Source: Whitmania pigra
Taxonomy: Eukaryota; Annelida; Clitellata; Hirudinida; Haemopidae
Length of the DNA: 64,000 bases
Reading direction: 5' to 3'
Assembly: GCA_021613335.1 (NCBI GenBank)
Contig: JAJTWR010000338.1
Location: 67,501-131,500 of the forward strand
Positions 1-12,677 of this stretch are shown here, piece after piece. How positions within the stretch are numbered: the stretch's first letter is position 1; each line of letters begins with the position of its first letter. The translations under genes and the position numbers were made by a program. The notes below the pieces were generated by a model. That model saw nothing but the letters and a program-made list of their open reading frames with translations, did not search any database and had not been told where the DNA came from.

Positions 1-600
1 ATTTATAACTTCCTTATTTTTGATTATTGGTTCGTATTTGTATTTAAAATACGAAATTCCAAATGAACTTCCTCATGTTGTAAGGCTTACAATGTAAGGC
101 CTTTAAATAGGTCAACAAAATCCATCATCTCCGATCTTCCTGGTTTTTAAGTAAATTTAAATATTTCTTAATTATATTTCAACATTTCAATGGACCAATC
201 ATATTTAAAACCAAGCCAATAGGATTAAACATGTAGACGAATACATTCCAATAATAATAAATTAACATCAACCATAAGTCGTTAATAACGATTATTAAAT
301 AAATACTATTTATTATTTAAACGTTTAGTTAGCTACTTTTAATTATTATCGTGAAATCGATAAACTTACTAAGCTAACAACATTGGCAATTAGCAATAAG
401 ATAACATTTACGAGGACATTCAATTAGCTTATTCATTTGAGTGCATCACGGATCCAAAAATGAATAATATTCTCAATTATGATAATGCATAGAATATTAA
501 TAACATTTTCACATAAAATAATATTTATATGTAATATGCTCACATATAATAATATATATATATATATGATATTAACAATGTTTTCGTTACATTTCTTAAG
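1..600. other. AT-rich intronic or upstream flank of the ADAM gene
   Basis: No coding exon could be supported here. The stretch is AT-rich, has short TA runs near 550-570, and ends in an acceptor-like TTCTTAAG at 593-600. It is probably an intron of the ADAM gene, because the signal peptide and N-terminal prodomain are missing from the window. Confidence 0.5.
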
Positions 601-1820
601 GAGCTGGTGATGAAGCAGAGCCGACGAGAAATGTAATCGTTCTAGTTGATGGGCACAACGTCACAAGCACTCTCATCAATGTTGGTGCCACGTGAACCTG
701 GTTCATTTTACATTAATCTTCCACTTAATTAAAATCAAAATTATTATTATTATTATTATATTTTGTACACTATTCTGCTCATCGTCAGAATAACATTAGT
801 ATTTTTTCCAGGGAATTCATGCTCCTCGCATCAGCATCCAACTGTCATTCAAAAACAATTCCTACACTGTCGACCTCACGCTGAACACGTAAATATGAAT
901 CAAATTTCTACTACAAAACCGAACATAACATAAACTAAATTTTAAATAATGATTAATCATAAACGATTAAATTAATATTGAAGTTTTAGAATGTTTGAAT
1001 CAATTATTAATTTATAATTATATCTAAAATTTATAACTATTGTGATATTTAATCGAACATCTTCCTACAGCTACCTCTTGTCACCGTCATATGTGGAAAG
1101 GATCATGAACGAAAAAGGTGCTACATACAGACACATCAACCAGGTAGAAAATACCTTTTTTAAAAAGGCATTTAACGAACTCTTTTTTAAGAAACTCTCA
1201 GTTAGCTTTGAAAGCACTCACTGTTTTTTTGAATCCCAATAAAAAATGAAATCATCGTTCATCGATATCTTCCTGTTAATGAGAAATCGCTTACAATGTG
1301 TGAAAAAGTTAAGATCATGCTTAATATCATGGCAATCTCTTAAATGTAATAAGGCATTTATATTTTAATTATAATCTATTTATTATATTAGTATATGGAA
1401 TATAAATATGTTAATATTTTAGTATAAAATATTTGCTTGATTCAATAGAGCCAGGAGATGTGTTACTACCACGGAGTCATCCGCGATGAAGTTCATTCGA
1501 CTGCTGCCTTCAGTACTTGCAGGGGAGTCAAGTACGTACAGAATATCATTGCTTGCACTGATAGTACTAATTCTAAATCACGACATCCTACTAGGAAATT
1601 GACAAAAATTCTTTAATTTTAATCTTCTGAACATGATTCTGTTAATTCTATGTGCTCAGTGTCTTGGGGTGGCTAATACAAACATTGTTAAAACTTTAGA
1701 TATTGTAGTATTAATTAATTTGATTAATAAATGTTGCTAATATTATATTATCGTATTTTTCTTCACGCGGATATTGCTATGTCAAATAGTCTTTGAACAT
1801 TTAATTGATATTGTTGTTGC

Positions 1821-1861
<41 letters not shown>

Positions 1862-1862
1862 C

Positions 1863-1944
<82 letters not shown>

Positions 1945-4900
1945 CTTATCATAATTGTTATTTTATGTAATTGCTAGGTATTTTTCCTTCGCGTTCTATC
2001 GGCAGAATATTGAATAGAAAGCGGTTACCAGGATGTTGCCGAAGTTTCAAGAATAGCATTGTTTCGGGACATCTTCTTTAGATTAGGATGTGAACCATTA
2101 GACACATAAGTCAAGAACAAACATGGCGATTCATAACACAATAACTCATAGTAATAATAAAAGTAATAATTAAATCAATAATAGCAATAATAATATTAAT
2201 AATAACAACAAAAAATCATGAGCAGTCACGAAAACCGCAGGGTTGACTTTGAACTTCGATATGAAAGTACGTTTTCACAAGCCTTCAGACGCAGTCGTGC
2301 CTTGTGCTTTAAAATAAGGTTTCTTAATTTATTACACAGAAAGCCTTTTACCTGCGGTAAAGAGTTAGCTAATAATAGCACAATGACAAATATTGAGAAC
2401 AATGTATGTAAAACGTAGGACGAAATAAACTTCTTAACGTGGTGTGCAACCGAAATCTCAAATTAATTCCAGAGGTTTCATCGTGCTGAACAACTCAACA
2501 TTCCACATAAAACCTCTCCAACTGGATGCTTCGACCCTCGTTGGATTGTATGAAATCAAAAAAGCCAACAACGACCACCTGTCTCAGTGGATTTGCGGTG
2601 AGTAACTTCACAAAATTTATCGTTTCAAAACATTCGATAATCAGTTAAGTTACACTAGGAAAGCATGTTATTTGTTAAATCAATATTTTTTTTTAAATTT
2701 ACTCATTTATTGATCTCGAATGTTGCAGGTATAACCGAATTAAAAAATAAGTTCAATGAAGTAAAAGCAAATCAAAGGGTAAGATGTGCTTTCCTCTTCA
2801 AATAAATGTTAAATCTTACGGATTGAAAAACGTTTTATTTTTACGTTAAACTAGTGTAATTAATTAAAAATTAGATTCACGATGAACTGTTTCTGAATTG
2901 ATAAAGTTTATTTCGTAGGTGAAGCGTCAAATCATTGCGGATTCATTGGACGGAAAAAATGTTGTTGAACTCTACGTGGCCAATGACGAACGAAGGGTAA
3001 GTGATAACCACAAACTGCACTTTTAATTATAAAACAGAGATGGTAGCGCACTCAGCATAAAAACATATTAATATAAAATACTTTGATTAACTGCGAAAAT
3101 ATGATTAAATGAAATTGCGTTATTAACAATTAATGTTTAATAGCTAAGGTACTTCAGTGGAGATTACAACTCGTTGAGCAGGAGTACAAGAGAAATAGTC
3201 AACGCGGCCAACTTGGTAAAAAATCCTACAAATAAAAAAAATGAAACAAATTCTTTAATAAAGTTATTTCGTTTTCAGCTTTACCAACCTGTTGGGTTTT
3301 TCATCGTATTGGTGGGTGTTGAACATTGGCAAACAGATCAAATGGAAGTTGCAACAGATTCCTCACAAACTTTGAAAAATTGGCACAGTTATAGAACCAA
3401 AAACATCCTCAACAAACATTACAATGACGTCGGCTTCCTTATTTCGTGAGTTGAAAATGAAGAAACATCTTATTAAGACCTTGATATCAATTCATTAGGC
3501 AGAACTGACTTATTAAAATATTCACAGGAGGCAGACTTTTGACGCCAGCGTTTTGGGTCTTGCTAGTGTTGGAACAATGTGCAGCAGTAAAACTTCAGGA
3601 GGGATTATGACGGTAACTATTTAGATTTCTTGTAAATTGTTTCGTGATAAATATCCGACGGTTTATGTCGTCATGATATAATTTATTTCCAATATTTCAG
3701 GCGATATTAGATAAATCAGCAGTTTCTGGTGCTATCCTCGCCCATGAGATAGGACATAACTTCGGTCTCAGCCATGATGACAAATGCTACTGCGAGAGTC
3801 CAGATGTTTCTTGCATCATGTCAACCAGGGCTTCGTGAGTTGAAGATTGCAATTTGATTTTAATAGTTTGATTATTTCCATATTAAAATATTTTCAACAA
3901 AACATTTCGAATTCAAAGGACGGACAGACCTTCCATGTACTTTTCCTCCTGTTCAAAAGCTGAATTAAAGTCATCCTTAGATAAAGGTATGTTGAAGTAA
4001 TTTGTATATTGATCTTTCAAAATATTATGATCAGGAATATCCAATCTATAATTTAATTCTCACTATAAACAAAGGTTTCGATATATGCCTGAAAGACTTC
4101 CCATTGAATCAGAATGAACACTATCCAGTTTGTGGTAACGGAATATTGGAACAAGGGGAGGATTGTGACTGTGGTAGAATGCCATCGGAGGTAAGGTTTA
4201 GCAATTATGCGTGATTGTAACATCATTTTTATGGCATGCATTGTTTAATTAGCCATAAGAACTAACTATAACAGTAATAATTTTATTTTATATTATTTCT
4301 TTCGTAATAGATATATATTAGCAATAAATATTTCTTAATGACAGCAATGCAATCCAACATGTTGCAATCCATCCACTTGCAAGTTGATTGGTTCAGCCCA
4401 ATGTGCCAGTGGAGCATGTTGTGAAGTGAACTCATGCCAGTTGAAACGAGTCAACACACAATGCAGGGCAGCCATTGGTCCATGCGACCTTCCGGAAACA
4501 TGCGATGGAAGTTCATCCTTTTGTCCGAAGAACATTTACAAACACGATGGAATGAGTTGTTCCCTCGATGGGGTAAGTAAATGTTTACATTATTTTGCAT
4601 TATTTTTACATTATTTGTTGATGTTATAATGTTATGTCATCAAAGTACATTAGCTAACTTTTTGGTGGTATGTTTAAAACAAATTTCATCTTCATCCAGG
4701 TGGATGCGTATTGTTGGAAAGGTATGTGCAGAACTCACAGATCACAGTGCAAGGAATTATATGGTTCGGCTGTTTCGGAGGGCAATTCCATGTGTTATCA
4801 GATTTACAATGCATATGGAAATGTAAACGGATGGTGCTCATTAACCATTTCTGAACAAATAACTTATGTTGGATGTCAAGCAGAGTTAGAACTTTCTAAA

Positions 4901-7900
4901 TGAATTATTTTAGTTAATATATGTTTATAATTTTAATTTTTTTTAATAGAGATGTCATGTGTGGTGCTCTCCAATGTAACACGAATGCAGCTTCTTTAGT
5001 CCGCTACACAAGCTTTACTATGCAAACCAACAAAAGAATTGGTGGGTTTGAATGTAAAGGAAGCGTGCTAGATTATGGTAGCAGAGTGGAAAATCCCGGA
5101 ATGGTTCCAAATGGTGCTTACTGTGGACCCGGAAAGGTGATTCATGAGTTGTTCCTGTAAATTTTGCATATCAACCCAGAGAGTTGTTTACAGTAATGGC
5201 AATACTAGTTGTGCTGTGTCGTGTTCGCATCCCATCTTGCATTTAAAAAGGCGCATCTGACGCTATGTTGCAAATGATCAATATTTCATTTATATTTAAG
5301 TTGGCAAATTTGTTATGCGAGTAGTCTATTTATATATAAGCCGCTTACGATAAATGCTTAGCGCATTACAATTCGAATCCACAATTCCAAGTTATTATAA
5401 CGTTATATATTTTTTTATTCAACTTTGATTAGATGTGCGCCTCTGCTAAATGTGTCCCTGCTCAGTCCAAACTCTATGAAAATCCATGCCCTTCCTGTGT
5501 CCATGGGGTTTGTTTTAGACATTTCATAATTCACATAATACGATAATAATGTGATAATAATTACATATGTTACTTAATGGGCTTAAAGATTACAACTTTC
5601 TAATTTAATGACTTTTTAAGTAATGACAATAATCACAATCTGCTAGTAATGCTTAATAAAACCTAATGTATGTATATGTATTGGATATGTGTTAACTCGC
5701 TTATGCATTCATGAGAGGTTCAAATTTGTACAAAGTATTGAGACTTTATTTGATTGGATGGATGTTTTCTGTTGTTTAAATTATAAATAGTTATTTACAA
5801 TTTTTTTTACATTTCAAAACATATTGGGAAAGTGTCTAAAAGCTTAAATATTACCTTAGGTTTGCACTAACGAAGGTAGATGTCTGTGCGACCAAGGTTA
5901 CTACGGCCCTACATGCGATAGTACCGGTAAGTTGTGTTGTGATGATGATGATCATGACGACGACGACGACTATGACGATGATGATGATTATGACGATGAT
6001 GATGATGATGACGATGATGATGATGATGATGATGACAATGACGACGACGACGACGATGATGACGATGACGACGGTGACAACGATGACGATGGTGGTGGTG
6101 GTGGTGAGGGCGCTATTTTATTTTTTGTATGAAATCTGTTTTTCAAATTTTAATTGCAGTCACTTTTAATCAATATTAAGTAGATAATAAATTAATATTT
6201 GAATGTTAACATTTTTTTTAAATGAGAATTATGCAAACTCAATTTGGGAAGCCTGGAAAAAATCCTACGCATTTGTAATTGAATTTTTTTTAAATGGAAG
6301 TGATGTTGAAATCAAACAAAATGTCGTTGTTGGTTGCTTTAAAAATACAAAAACATTTAATTCATCTGTCGATGTCGTTGAACAACACATTTTGTATTTT
6401 CCAAACTTACGATTTACAGACCATAATTCTGGATTCCCAGGTAAATGGCTTATTAGACGGCACTTATCTTTAGTCCTTTATAACATATTCAGCTTGAACT
6501 AAACAAGAATTTTTAATTTAGATTTATTTCATTTTAAGTTATAACTTTTCAGGTTTATTTTTTTATTCATTTTATTTTCAAAATCTGTTCAAATATAAAT
6601 TGGAATCCGTTTCAAACACCAGTTTCACTACTAACTTGAGAAGCACAGTTTTCTTAGAAACTAACAGCTTTTAGTCTCTGTAAATGTTTTCTGATTATCT
6701 CTATTAAATCGTGCTGTTTATAATGTATAGGTACCCCAAGCCCTACCACAGTAATGATGTTACCAGGTATTACTAGTGAATGTTGCTTCTTTTTAGGTTC
6801 TTTTGTGCTTCGTGCACAGATTAATAATGTTTAAAAGCAACTGATAATTCAGTGCTATTTATTTAATTGATGTAATTCCGTAACTTATAACAATGTTTGA
6901 GTTAATCGTATTATAACAAATCCCACCTTAAACCGCGTTATTAAAAGGATTTAACCCAAATTATATGAAGTCGCCAACTCGCAAAAGCATATTTAAGTTC
7001 ATAAAAAATAAAACAATAGAAATAATGTAACTATTTGTTATAAGAATTAAAATTAATTTCCATCGTCAGACATAAATCATAAGTAACCTTGTACTGATGG
7101 GATGCATAGACAACTACCATGGCCACATTACCTAACACTTACATATTTTGTTCTGCTTTAGTAGACTTTCTCGTGTTGATAAATGAATTAGTGCAGATTA
7201 AAACCAAGTTAAACGTAGCAAATAAATGCTAATTTAAGTTGATCGCATATACGATTTTAAAATGACTTTAAACAAGCTTTTTGTGTTATTTTTAGAAACC
7301 CCTGTTGTAGTAGCAAAAGGTGATTATCTAATTACTTTATTACTTCAAGAAAATCATTTACTGCTTCACAAGAACCTAGAATGCTTAAATTTTAAGAAAT
7401 GTAAAAGCATTATTCTATGACAAATAAGTGATTTGATCATTAATGAAATCTAGAAACATCAACTACTACTACTACTACCACAACAACAACAACCACTTTA
7501 TTGCCAGGTATTACTAGCAAATTTCTTCGTCTTAATTAGTAAATTTGCAAGTTAAGAAAGCATTTAAAAAATGCATTGCATATTTAGCAGCAGTTGTTAC
7601 ACCTCGATCTTTTTAAATTATTGTGTTGTTATATTATTTGTGTTTATGTTTAAGTCTTTATTTTTGCATCCTCTCTATTCCAAATATATCAATAGCGTTT
7701 TAAACAAAATTAATATCTTTAACGTACCTTAAACTTTGCGACAATACATCACGACACTGAAATGATGAAATATTAATACATTTATCTGAGTAAGCTAATA
7801 TCATATGTGAAAATTTAGAAACTCGCAGTACTACTACTACTACTACTTCTACAACAACAACATCATTGCCAGGTATTGCTTCAAAAAAAGTCACATTTAG

Positions 7901-10482
7901 CTAACTAATTTTAAAAAGATTGACGCTTTTATTTTTTTTTAATTAAAACTATTTATCATTATATCGTTGATAAGTTTCTTTATTTCTAAGAAAACTTTGT
8001 TTAAAATATCTAGATACCACAACAACTCTCCGAAAAACCCCCATTCCAGGTATTTTTAGCAGACCACCTGCATGTGATAATAAGAATTTGAGACATAGAT
8101 CTTTTAGTCCATTAACTAGAAAACACTTTAATAAACCAGAAACAATATTCCTTGTAAATTAGACTTTTGCTATCCTTTCACATAGGAACCTCAAGTACAA
8201 CAACTACTACTACTAGCGTATTACCAGGTAGTACTTTAAGACATTTTTACACATTTAGTCAATTCATGTTTTGACCACATATATTAAACTTTTATTAAAA
8301 TATGGACTTCAAATTAAACATGCAATTGCAATTGAAAAATGCATCAGTTAATTAGATTTTCTCTGGCTTTAGATAATTGAAAATAAATAAAATAACATTA
8401 TTCGCTTGAAATGTAGGACCTTCACGGAGCCCAACAACATCTTTACCAGGTAAAACATAAGAAATAATTAATAATGCAGTTGTTCACTCTTTAAAGTAAG
8501 AATTAATTTTAATGTTCAGAATCTACAACTACTAGAGGGATATTTGCCCCTCCAGGTTTATTCATAAATTATCTTTGAGCTTCGCAACATGCTTCTTCAG
8601 CTTTCATTTACAGCAAATACAAAAACTGTGATTTCCTTCCTAAATCACAAGCTTCTCATTAGTTCATCATTCATTTTTCTCATCACATGCCGTTCGAAAC
8701 AAAATGCACGCTTTTTCAGCCAAAATATATTTTAATGAAAGATCTAAAATGTAAATATTACCTTGGGTGAACATTATTTCAGGTTGTCCAGAAGCTATTA
8801 ACATAAAAGACATATATGTATTAATACCTTCACAAACTAAATTTTCATTTGGCATTAACAAAACTGACTTTGAAATTCTAACAATCTTCTAATTTGAACG
8901 GTAATCAAACTCAAGCTTTGTTAAACTTATTGTTTGGACACATGATGTTACCTGTTGTAAGCATTCTTAATGATTTTTAGACTCGCCAGGAAAGTTCACT
9001 TCTCCTAGTCCAGGTAGTAGCACAAATGGCGTTGATTAAAACATGTTATCAGTAAATGCAAAGTGATCATTTAGAACATAAACTTGTAACTCATGCAATT
9101 GAAGTGGCAGCGAATTTAGAGTAACTGTTTTTGTTGTTTGTTACAAATTTCGTCAAAAAACCGGCTTCCCAATGAGTTTCTAAGGATGAATTTCGTAATT
9201 TTTTCATTAGATTTGACTTTTTGTTTGGTTTCATCAATGGTTTAATAAATTGGAACGGATTGCCGCAAAAAAAAAAAGCTTAAGTAGCAATAATTTAATG
9301 CGTAATAAGTTGGTTTGCAAGAAGTTTGCGTCAAAATTGATGATGAAATGTTAAATAATTAAATTAATTTATCAAATGATGCATTAGATTTTAACATGAC
9401 TTAAAACCTTTCAGAACCTTTGAAGTCATTCCCAGTCGGTGGAATCATCGGAATCATCTTCGCATTGATTGCCCTAGTGCTCCTGATACTCGTTGTGGTT
9501 TGCTCCTACAAGAAGGGTTACTTCAAAAGGTATTTCTATCACGTCATACACATTCAACGAAATTTGGTTATAGTGTTTATTGACCAATACTGATAATTTT
9601 ATTTTATTTCATCCAATTTGAGTCTAAAGTCTCAAAAGAAACCTGATGAGAATGTTAATAATAATTCATAATATCTTCTTTAATAATAATTCATAATATA
9701 TATCTTCTTTAATAAATCACAATATTACTTATTTATTTGTGTCGCTTACTTTTACTTTTTCAATGATTAAACATGTGTTTTTTTTGTGTTCCAAAAGCAT
9801 AAGAGTGCCAAATAAGGTTGCACCTGGCTACCCAGATAAAAATGTTTCCTTTGGTGACCGTTCTGGCCAAGAGAACCAGGCATACGTACCTGATCCCAGC
9901 ATCAGTGTGATTTCAGGACCCAGCATGATAGTTCAAGAGATAAGCGGTCGTAGATCATGGTATCCTCTAGATGAAGAAGAGGCATATGAAAATCTCAATA
10001 GTATTAAAGTCGCCACAAGCGACCACGTTAAAACTCCTCATGCAAAACTACCCAACAACTGGAAAAGTAATTCCGATCCTCCAGATGTAATTCCCCCGAC
10101 TTCACCACCTCCAGTGCCTGCTCAACATTACAAACCACGACTGGCAAATTCGGCTAAAGCTCCAACAAAACCCTCTCTACCGGCTCAAAGTTTGAAACCC
10201 ACCTCTCGCCCCCCTCTGGCTCCAAGTGCATCAGGATCTAAACCGGCTCTTCCGCCGGCCTCCGCAAAGCCCAAGTCTTCTACCAAGGTCACGTCATCGC
10301 CGCCTTCAAGGCCAACGTTTCCACCAAAGACCAATCCGCCACCGCCACCGACATTTCCATCGAAACTCAAACCCAGCAGAGCAGCACCCTCCAAGCCCTC
10401 CTCAACCACACCCGATGTCGTGGGAGAGGCGAATACTGTCAATGTAAGAAACCTTAAAGCTATGTTTGACAGCATTGCCTAA
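601..10482 (+). CDS. ADAM family membrane metalloprotease-disintegrin (5' partial)
   Basis: A type I membrane zinc endopeptidase, which in this family sheds ectodomains or remodels matrix at the cell surface. Exons whose phases join: 812-888, 1071-1143, 1449-1531, 2473-2597, 2729-2778, 2919-2996, 3144-3215, 3279-3445, 3528-3612, 3701-3834, 3919-3986, 4075-4190, 4345-4572, 4700-4884, 4950-5136, 5433-5507, 5860-5926, ten mini-exons (6420-9013), 9415-9529 and 9798-10482: about 1,012 residues. The order is prodomain, metalloprotease, disintegrin, Cys-rich, EGF, Thr/Pro stalk, one membrane helix and a proline-rich tail. The zinc site HEIGHNFGLSHD (3701-3834 exon) and a following CIM Met-turn are intact, so it should be active. 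The disintegrin loop reads CRAAIGPCDLPETC, with no RGD. The EGF module has a regular six-cysteine pattern. The tail has many PxxP motifs, suggesting SH3 partners. An open stretch at 601-697 may be another prodomain exon, but its phase does not join cleanly. The signal peptide lies upstream of the window. Confidence 0.93.
1810..1944. repeat. (TGC)n-(TGT)n compound microsatellite
   Basis: About 135 bp of TGC units switching to a long TGT run, in an ADAM intron. It is open in one frame as poly-Ala/Val, but this is an artefact of the repeat. Confidence 0.95.
5178..5290 (+). mobile_element. tRNA-derived SINE fragment, copy 1
   Basis: It lies in an ADAM intron. The B-box-like GTGTTCGCATCCCA at 5221-5234 and the flanking GTTGT...AGTAATGGCAA match the copies near 27.1, 62.8 and 63.1 kb. 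At 5258-5278 it carries AAGGCGCATCTGACGCTATG, nearly identical to the 3' end of the LINE at 22,491-22,510. No target-site duplication was resolved. Confidence 0.55.
5938..6108. repeat. (GAT/GAC)n microsatellite
   Basis: A long impure GAT/GAC tract begins just after the donor of the ADAM EGF exon. It is intronic; the poly-Asp and poly-Met reading frames it opens are artefacts. Confidence 0.9.
6420..9013 (+). other. Array of ten phase 1-1 mini-exons encoding the ADAM stalk
   Basis: The exons are 6420-6440, 6731-6766, 7296-7319, 7454-7507, 7819-7872, 8014-8049, 8186-8227, 8417-8449, 8520-8555 and 8981-9013, with lengths 21, 36, 24, 54, 54, 36, 42, 33, 36 and 33 nt. Every length is a multiple of three and every intron interrupts a codon after its first base. 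Nine of the ten end in CCAG before a GT donor (the 24-nt one ends AAAAG), so most junctions encode Pro followed by Gly, Glu or Asp. The peptides are rich in Thr, Ser and Pro, two being almost pure Thr runs, as in mucin-like O-glycosylated stalks. Exon homology and common phase indicate serial exon duplication. Any subset can be skipped without breaking the frame, so stalk length is probably variable. Confidence 0.82.
9657..9717. repeat. Short tandem duplication in the last ADAM intron
   Basis: Two imperfect copies of an about 28-bp AT-rich unit containing AATATCTTCTTTAATAA lie side by side upstream of the tail exon. Confidence 0.6.
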
Positions 10483-11221
10483 TGTATCTGACTAGTTCAC
10501 ATAAAGTCATAACTCATATTAGGTCAGATTTCCTCGTCGAAACCTAATGTGATAACCATCTCCAGCATAAAAGTGCCTTTTGCGATTATTTACGTTTATT
10601 AAGGGATTTTTATTTGCGTTTATTTGCCTTACTTCTGGTACGTCAAAGTCTTGGTTTTCAAAGCAAGCCTTTAATGTTCAACATGTTCCAATTTTATATA
10701 CAATTCTTACTCAATATGCAACTAGCGCAAATAAATGTACCAAGTTAGCGCCTTAACGATACATCTATTTGTATGTCTTCAAATGCCACGATAACATTCT
10801 TTTACGATTTCACTCTTTCATCAACAAGTTTCAAGCCAGGAAACGTGGAATAGAATTGATTTATCTTTTTGATATTCGATATTTTTCAAAGTTGTGACAA
10901 TTTTCTAATTGTTTTTAAACTGTTTCATAATGTCACAGTCACTTATTTTATAATTATTTTTATTTGAACCACCAAACAAAAAGTTATTTATGATCTATAA
11001 ATTTCGATGATGCTACGAAGATAATAAATTATAATTCATTAATGATCTGTTTTATTTAAATATTGTTTGTAAATTCTTGTGTAAAGTAGATTTGTTCTCT
11101 TTGTCCAACTCCTTAAGTCGGTGATTTAATCGGTTTTTACTCAAGAATTGCTTTGTAATTTATTGCTGTAAATGTTTCACATTGACTCAAATTTGTATTG
11201 ATTATGAATGATTTTATGTAA

Positions 11222-11227
11222 AATAAA
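11222..11227 (+). terminator. Candidate poly(A) signal of the ADAM gene
   Basis: An AATAAA hexamer about 740 bp after the stop codon; a second AATAAA lies about 40 bp further on. Confidence 0.5.
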
Positions 11228-11511
11228 TTGTGTTTATTTATGGCTGTTTGGACTCCTTTATATTCTTAATAATAAAGTCGATCGCTTTTCTACAACCAAA
11301 TCTATCAGCTGTAAGTTGCTTAATGCTGGGTAAGGATCATACCGTACTTCGAAGATGTTCATTATCAGCCAAAATAAAGGTAGGCTTCATATGCTGGTGA
11401 GGAGTTGAAAAAGTGTGGAAGCACAATTGAATAAAGTGGTAAGAATTAAAGCAAGGAATCGGCGTTTTTTGGTTTGCAACAAAATTCATGAACCAATTAC
11501 TGGAGACCACC

Positions 11512-11673
11512 TTTTAAAATATAATCACGGTGAACTCATAAATATTTGAGCAATAAAGGTTTATTTCAAAGATAAAGCATCAAATCATTACCGATAATCA
11601 TTTGACGGTAAGATTGATATTGAACTCTACGTGGCCAATAACGAACGAAGCAATTACCACAAACTGCACATTT
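11512..11673 (+). pseudogene. Decayed duplicate of an ADAM metalloprotease exon
   Basis: This stretch aligns with 2862-3026, the exon that starts the metalloprotease domain plus both flanking introns. Shared blocks include TTGAACTCTACGTGGCCAAT and the downstream intron sequence ACCACAAACTGCAC. The acceptor CGTAG has become CAAAG, the GTAAGT donor is lost, and small indels break the frame. It lies about 1 kb beyond the ADAM stop codon and appears to be a trace of a tandem duplication. Confidence 0.8.
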
Positions 11674-12677
11674 TTCCCACTCTTCCGTTATCTTGTATGA
11701 ATGAAATTGTTATTTAATAAATTAGTATTATGTAATATCAAAAAATAATGGATTCATTATAAAGACGTATTTTTATTGTGAAGTTGTTTTCGTTTATAAG
11801 ATATGCAACACTTATTCTCCTTATGCTTTGATGTATCCTATATCCTTCATTTGCCGTTAAATTCCATGGCAACCAAACTTTCCAGAAACATAGTAAATAG
11901 TTAGTCTAAACTTAACATTCATGATTACAATATTATTATCAAACATATTTAACATTTTCATAATTTTTTTTATAATAATTTTGCTATTCCTATTTATAAA
12001 TGTCATCGATCTTTATTCCATACAAAATAAAATTGTTTGTATGAACTTTGCCAAATTATCTTTTATATTTTTTTAAGTATTGACGATATTCTGTAGAGTT
12101 TGTATAGCATATTCAGAGCATAGGTACTTAGGTATTATTATATGTTATAAGGTTGATTTTTTGTCTTCATCCACTTTGTCGTTTGGCGGATATCAAACTC
12201 TTTAATTATGGATTCAATTACTAAAATGTTTAAGCATATATTACAACTATTTTGTATATTATTATTGGTCCGTGTTTGAAATGCTTGCTTGGGAAAATAT
12301 GAAAGAGAGATTTTATTATCTCCTAAACGATGTTTTGCATCGTTTCTCCAATGTTGAAGATACATCTTGGAAATCATTTTTAATGTTTACTATTCATATT
12401 TTTGTGTTTTTGTATATTAGAATTTCATATGTTTTAAAAACTCTGTAAAATATATTTTAAAAAGAACTTTGTGTTTTCGATACAATTACGAGTTCAACCA
12501 TCAACCAAGTTACAAGGTTTAGTAAAACATTGTTAAAGGGAATACATCAATTGCATGTAAACCAATCAGTTGGAAGGGGGCGTGGCTTAATTTATTTACT
12601 TTGGGACGATATTGAGCTGGTGGGATATCCTGCATTACTTCGCTCTTAACTGTGTTTCACTCCGTTCTCAATCCAAG

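Larger units (their letters stand above)
10483..12677. other. ADAM 3' UTR and intergenic space before Deltex
   Basis: AT-rich non-coding sequence. It begins with the ADAM 3' untranslated region, includes the exon relic at 11.5 kb, and ends in the Deltex upstream region. No further gene was supported. Confidence 0.6.

Noticed and set aside
601..697. Open stretch after an acceptor-like AAG, possibly another ADAM prodomain exon
   Set aside because: Not rejected as coding, but kept out of the exon list: the strong donor gives phase 2, which does not fit the phase-0 start of the next exon, and the in-phase donors are weak.
1774..1977. Open frame of poly-Ala/poly-Val
   Set aside because: It is the translation of the TGC/TGT microsatellite in an ADAM intron, with no splice or start support.
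5932..6169. Poly-Asp and poly-Met frames
   Set aside because: Translation of the GAT/GAC microsatellite; both frames begin inside or just after the donor of the EGF exon.
6203..6502. A 99-codon open frame in the ADAM region
   Set aside because: AT-rich chance frame. It overlaps the real 21-nt mini-exon 6420-6440, which is read in a different exon context.
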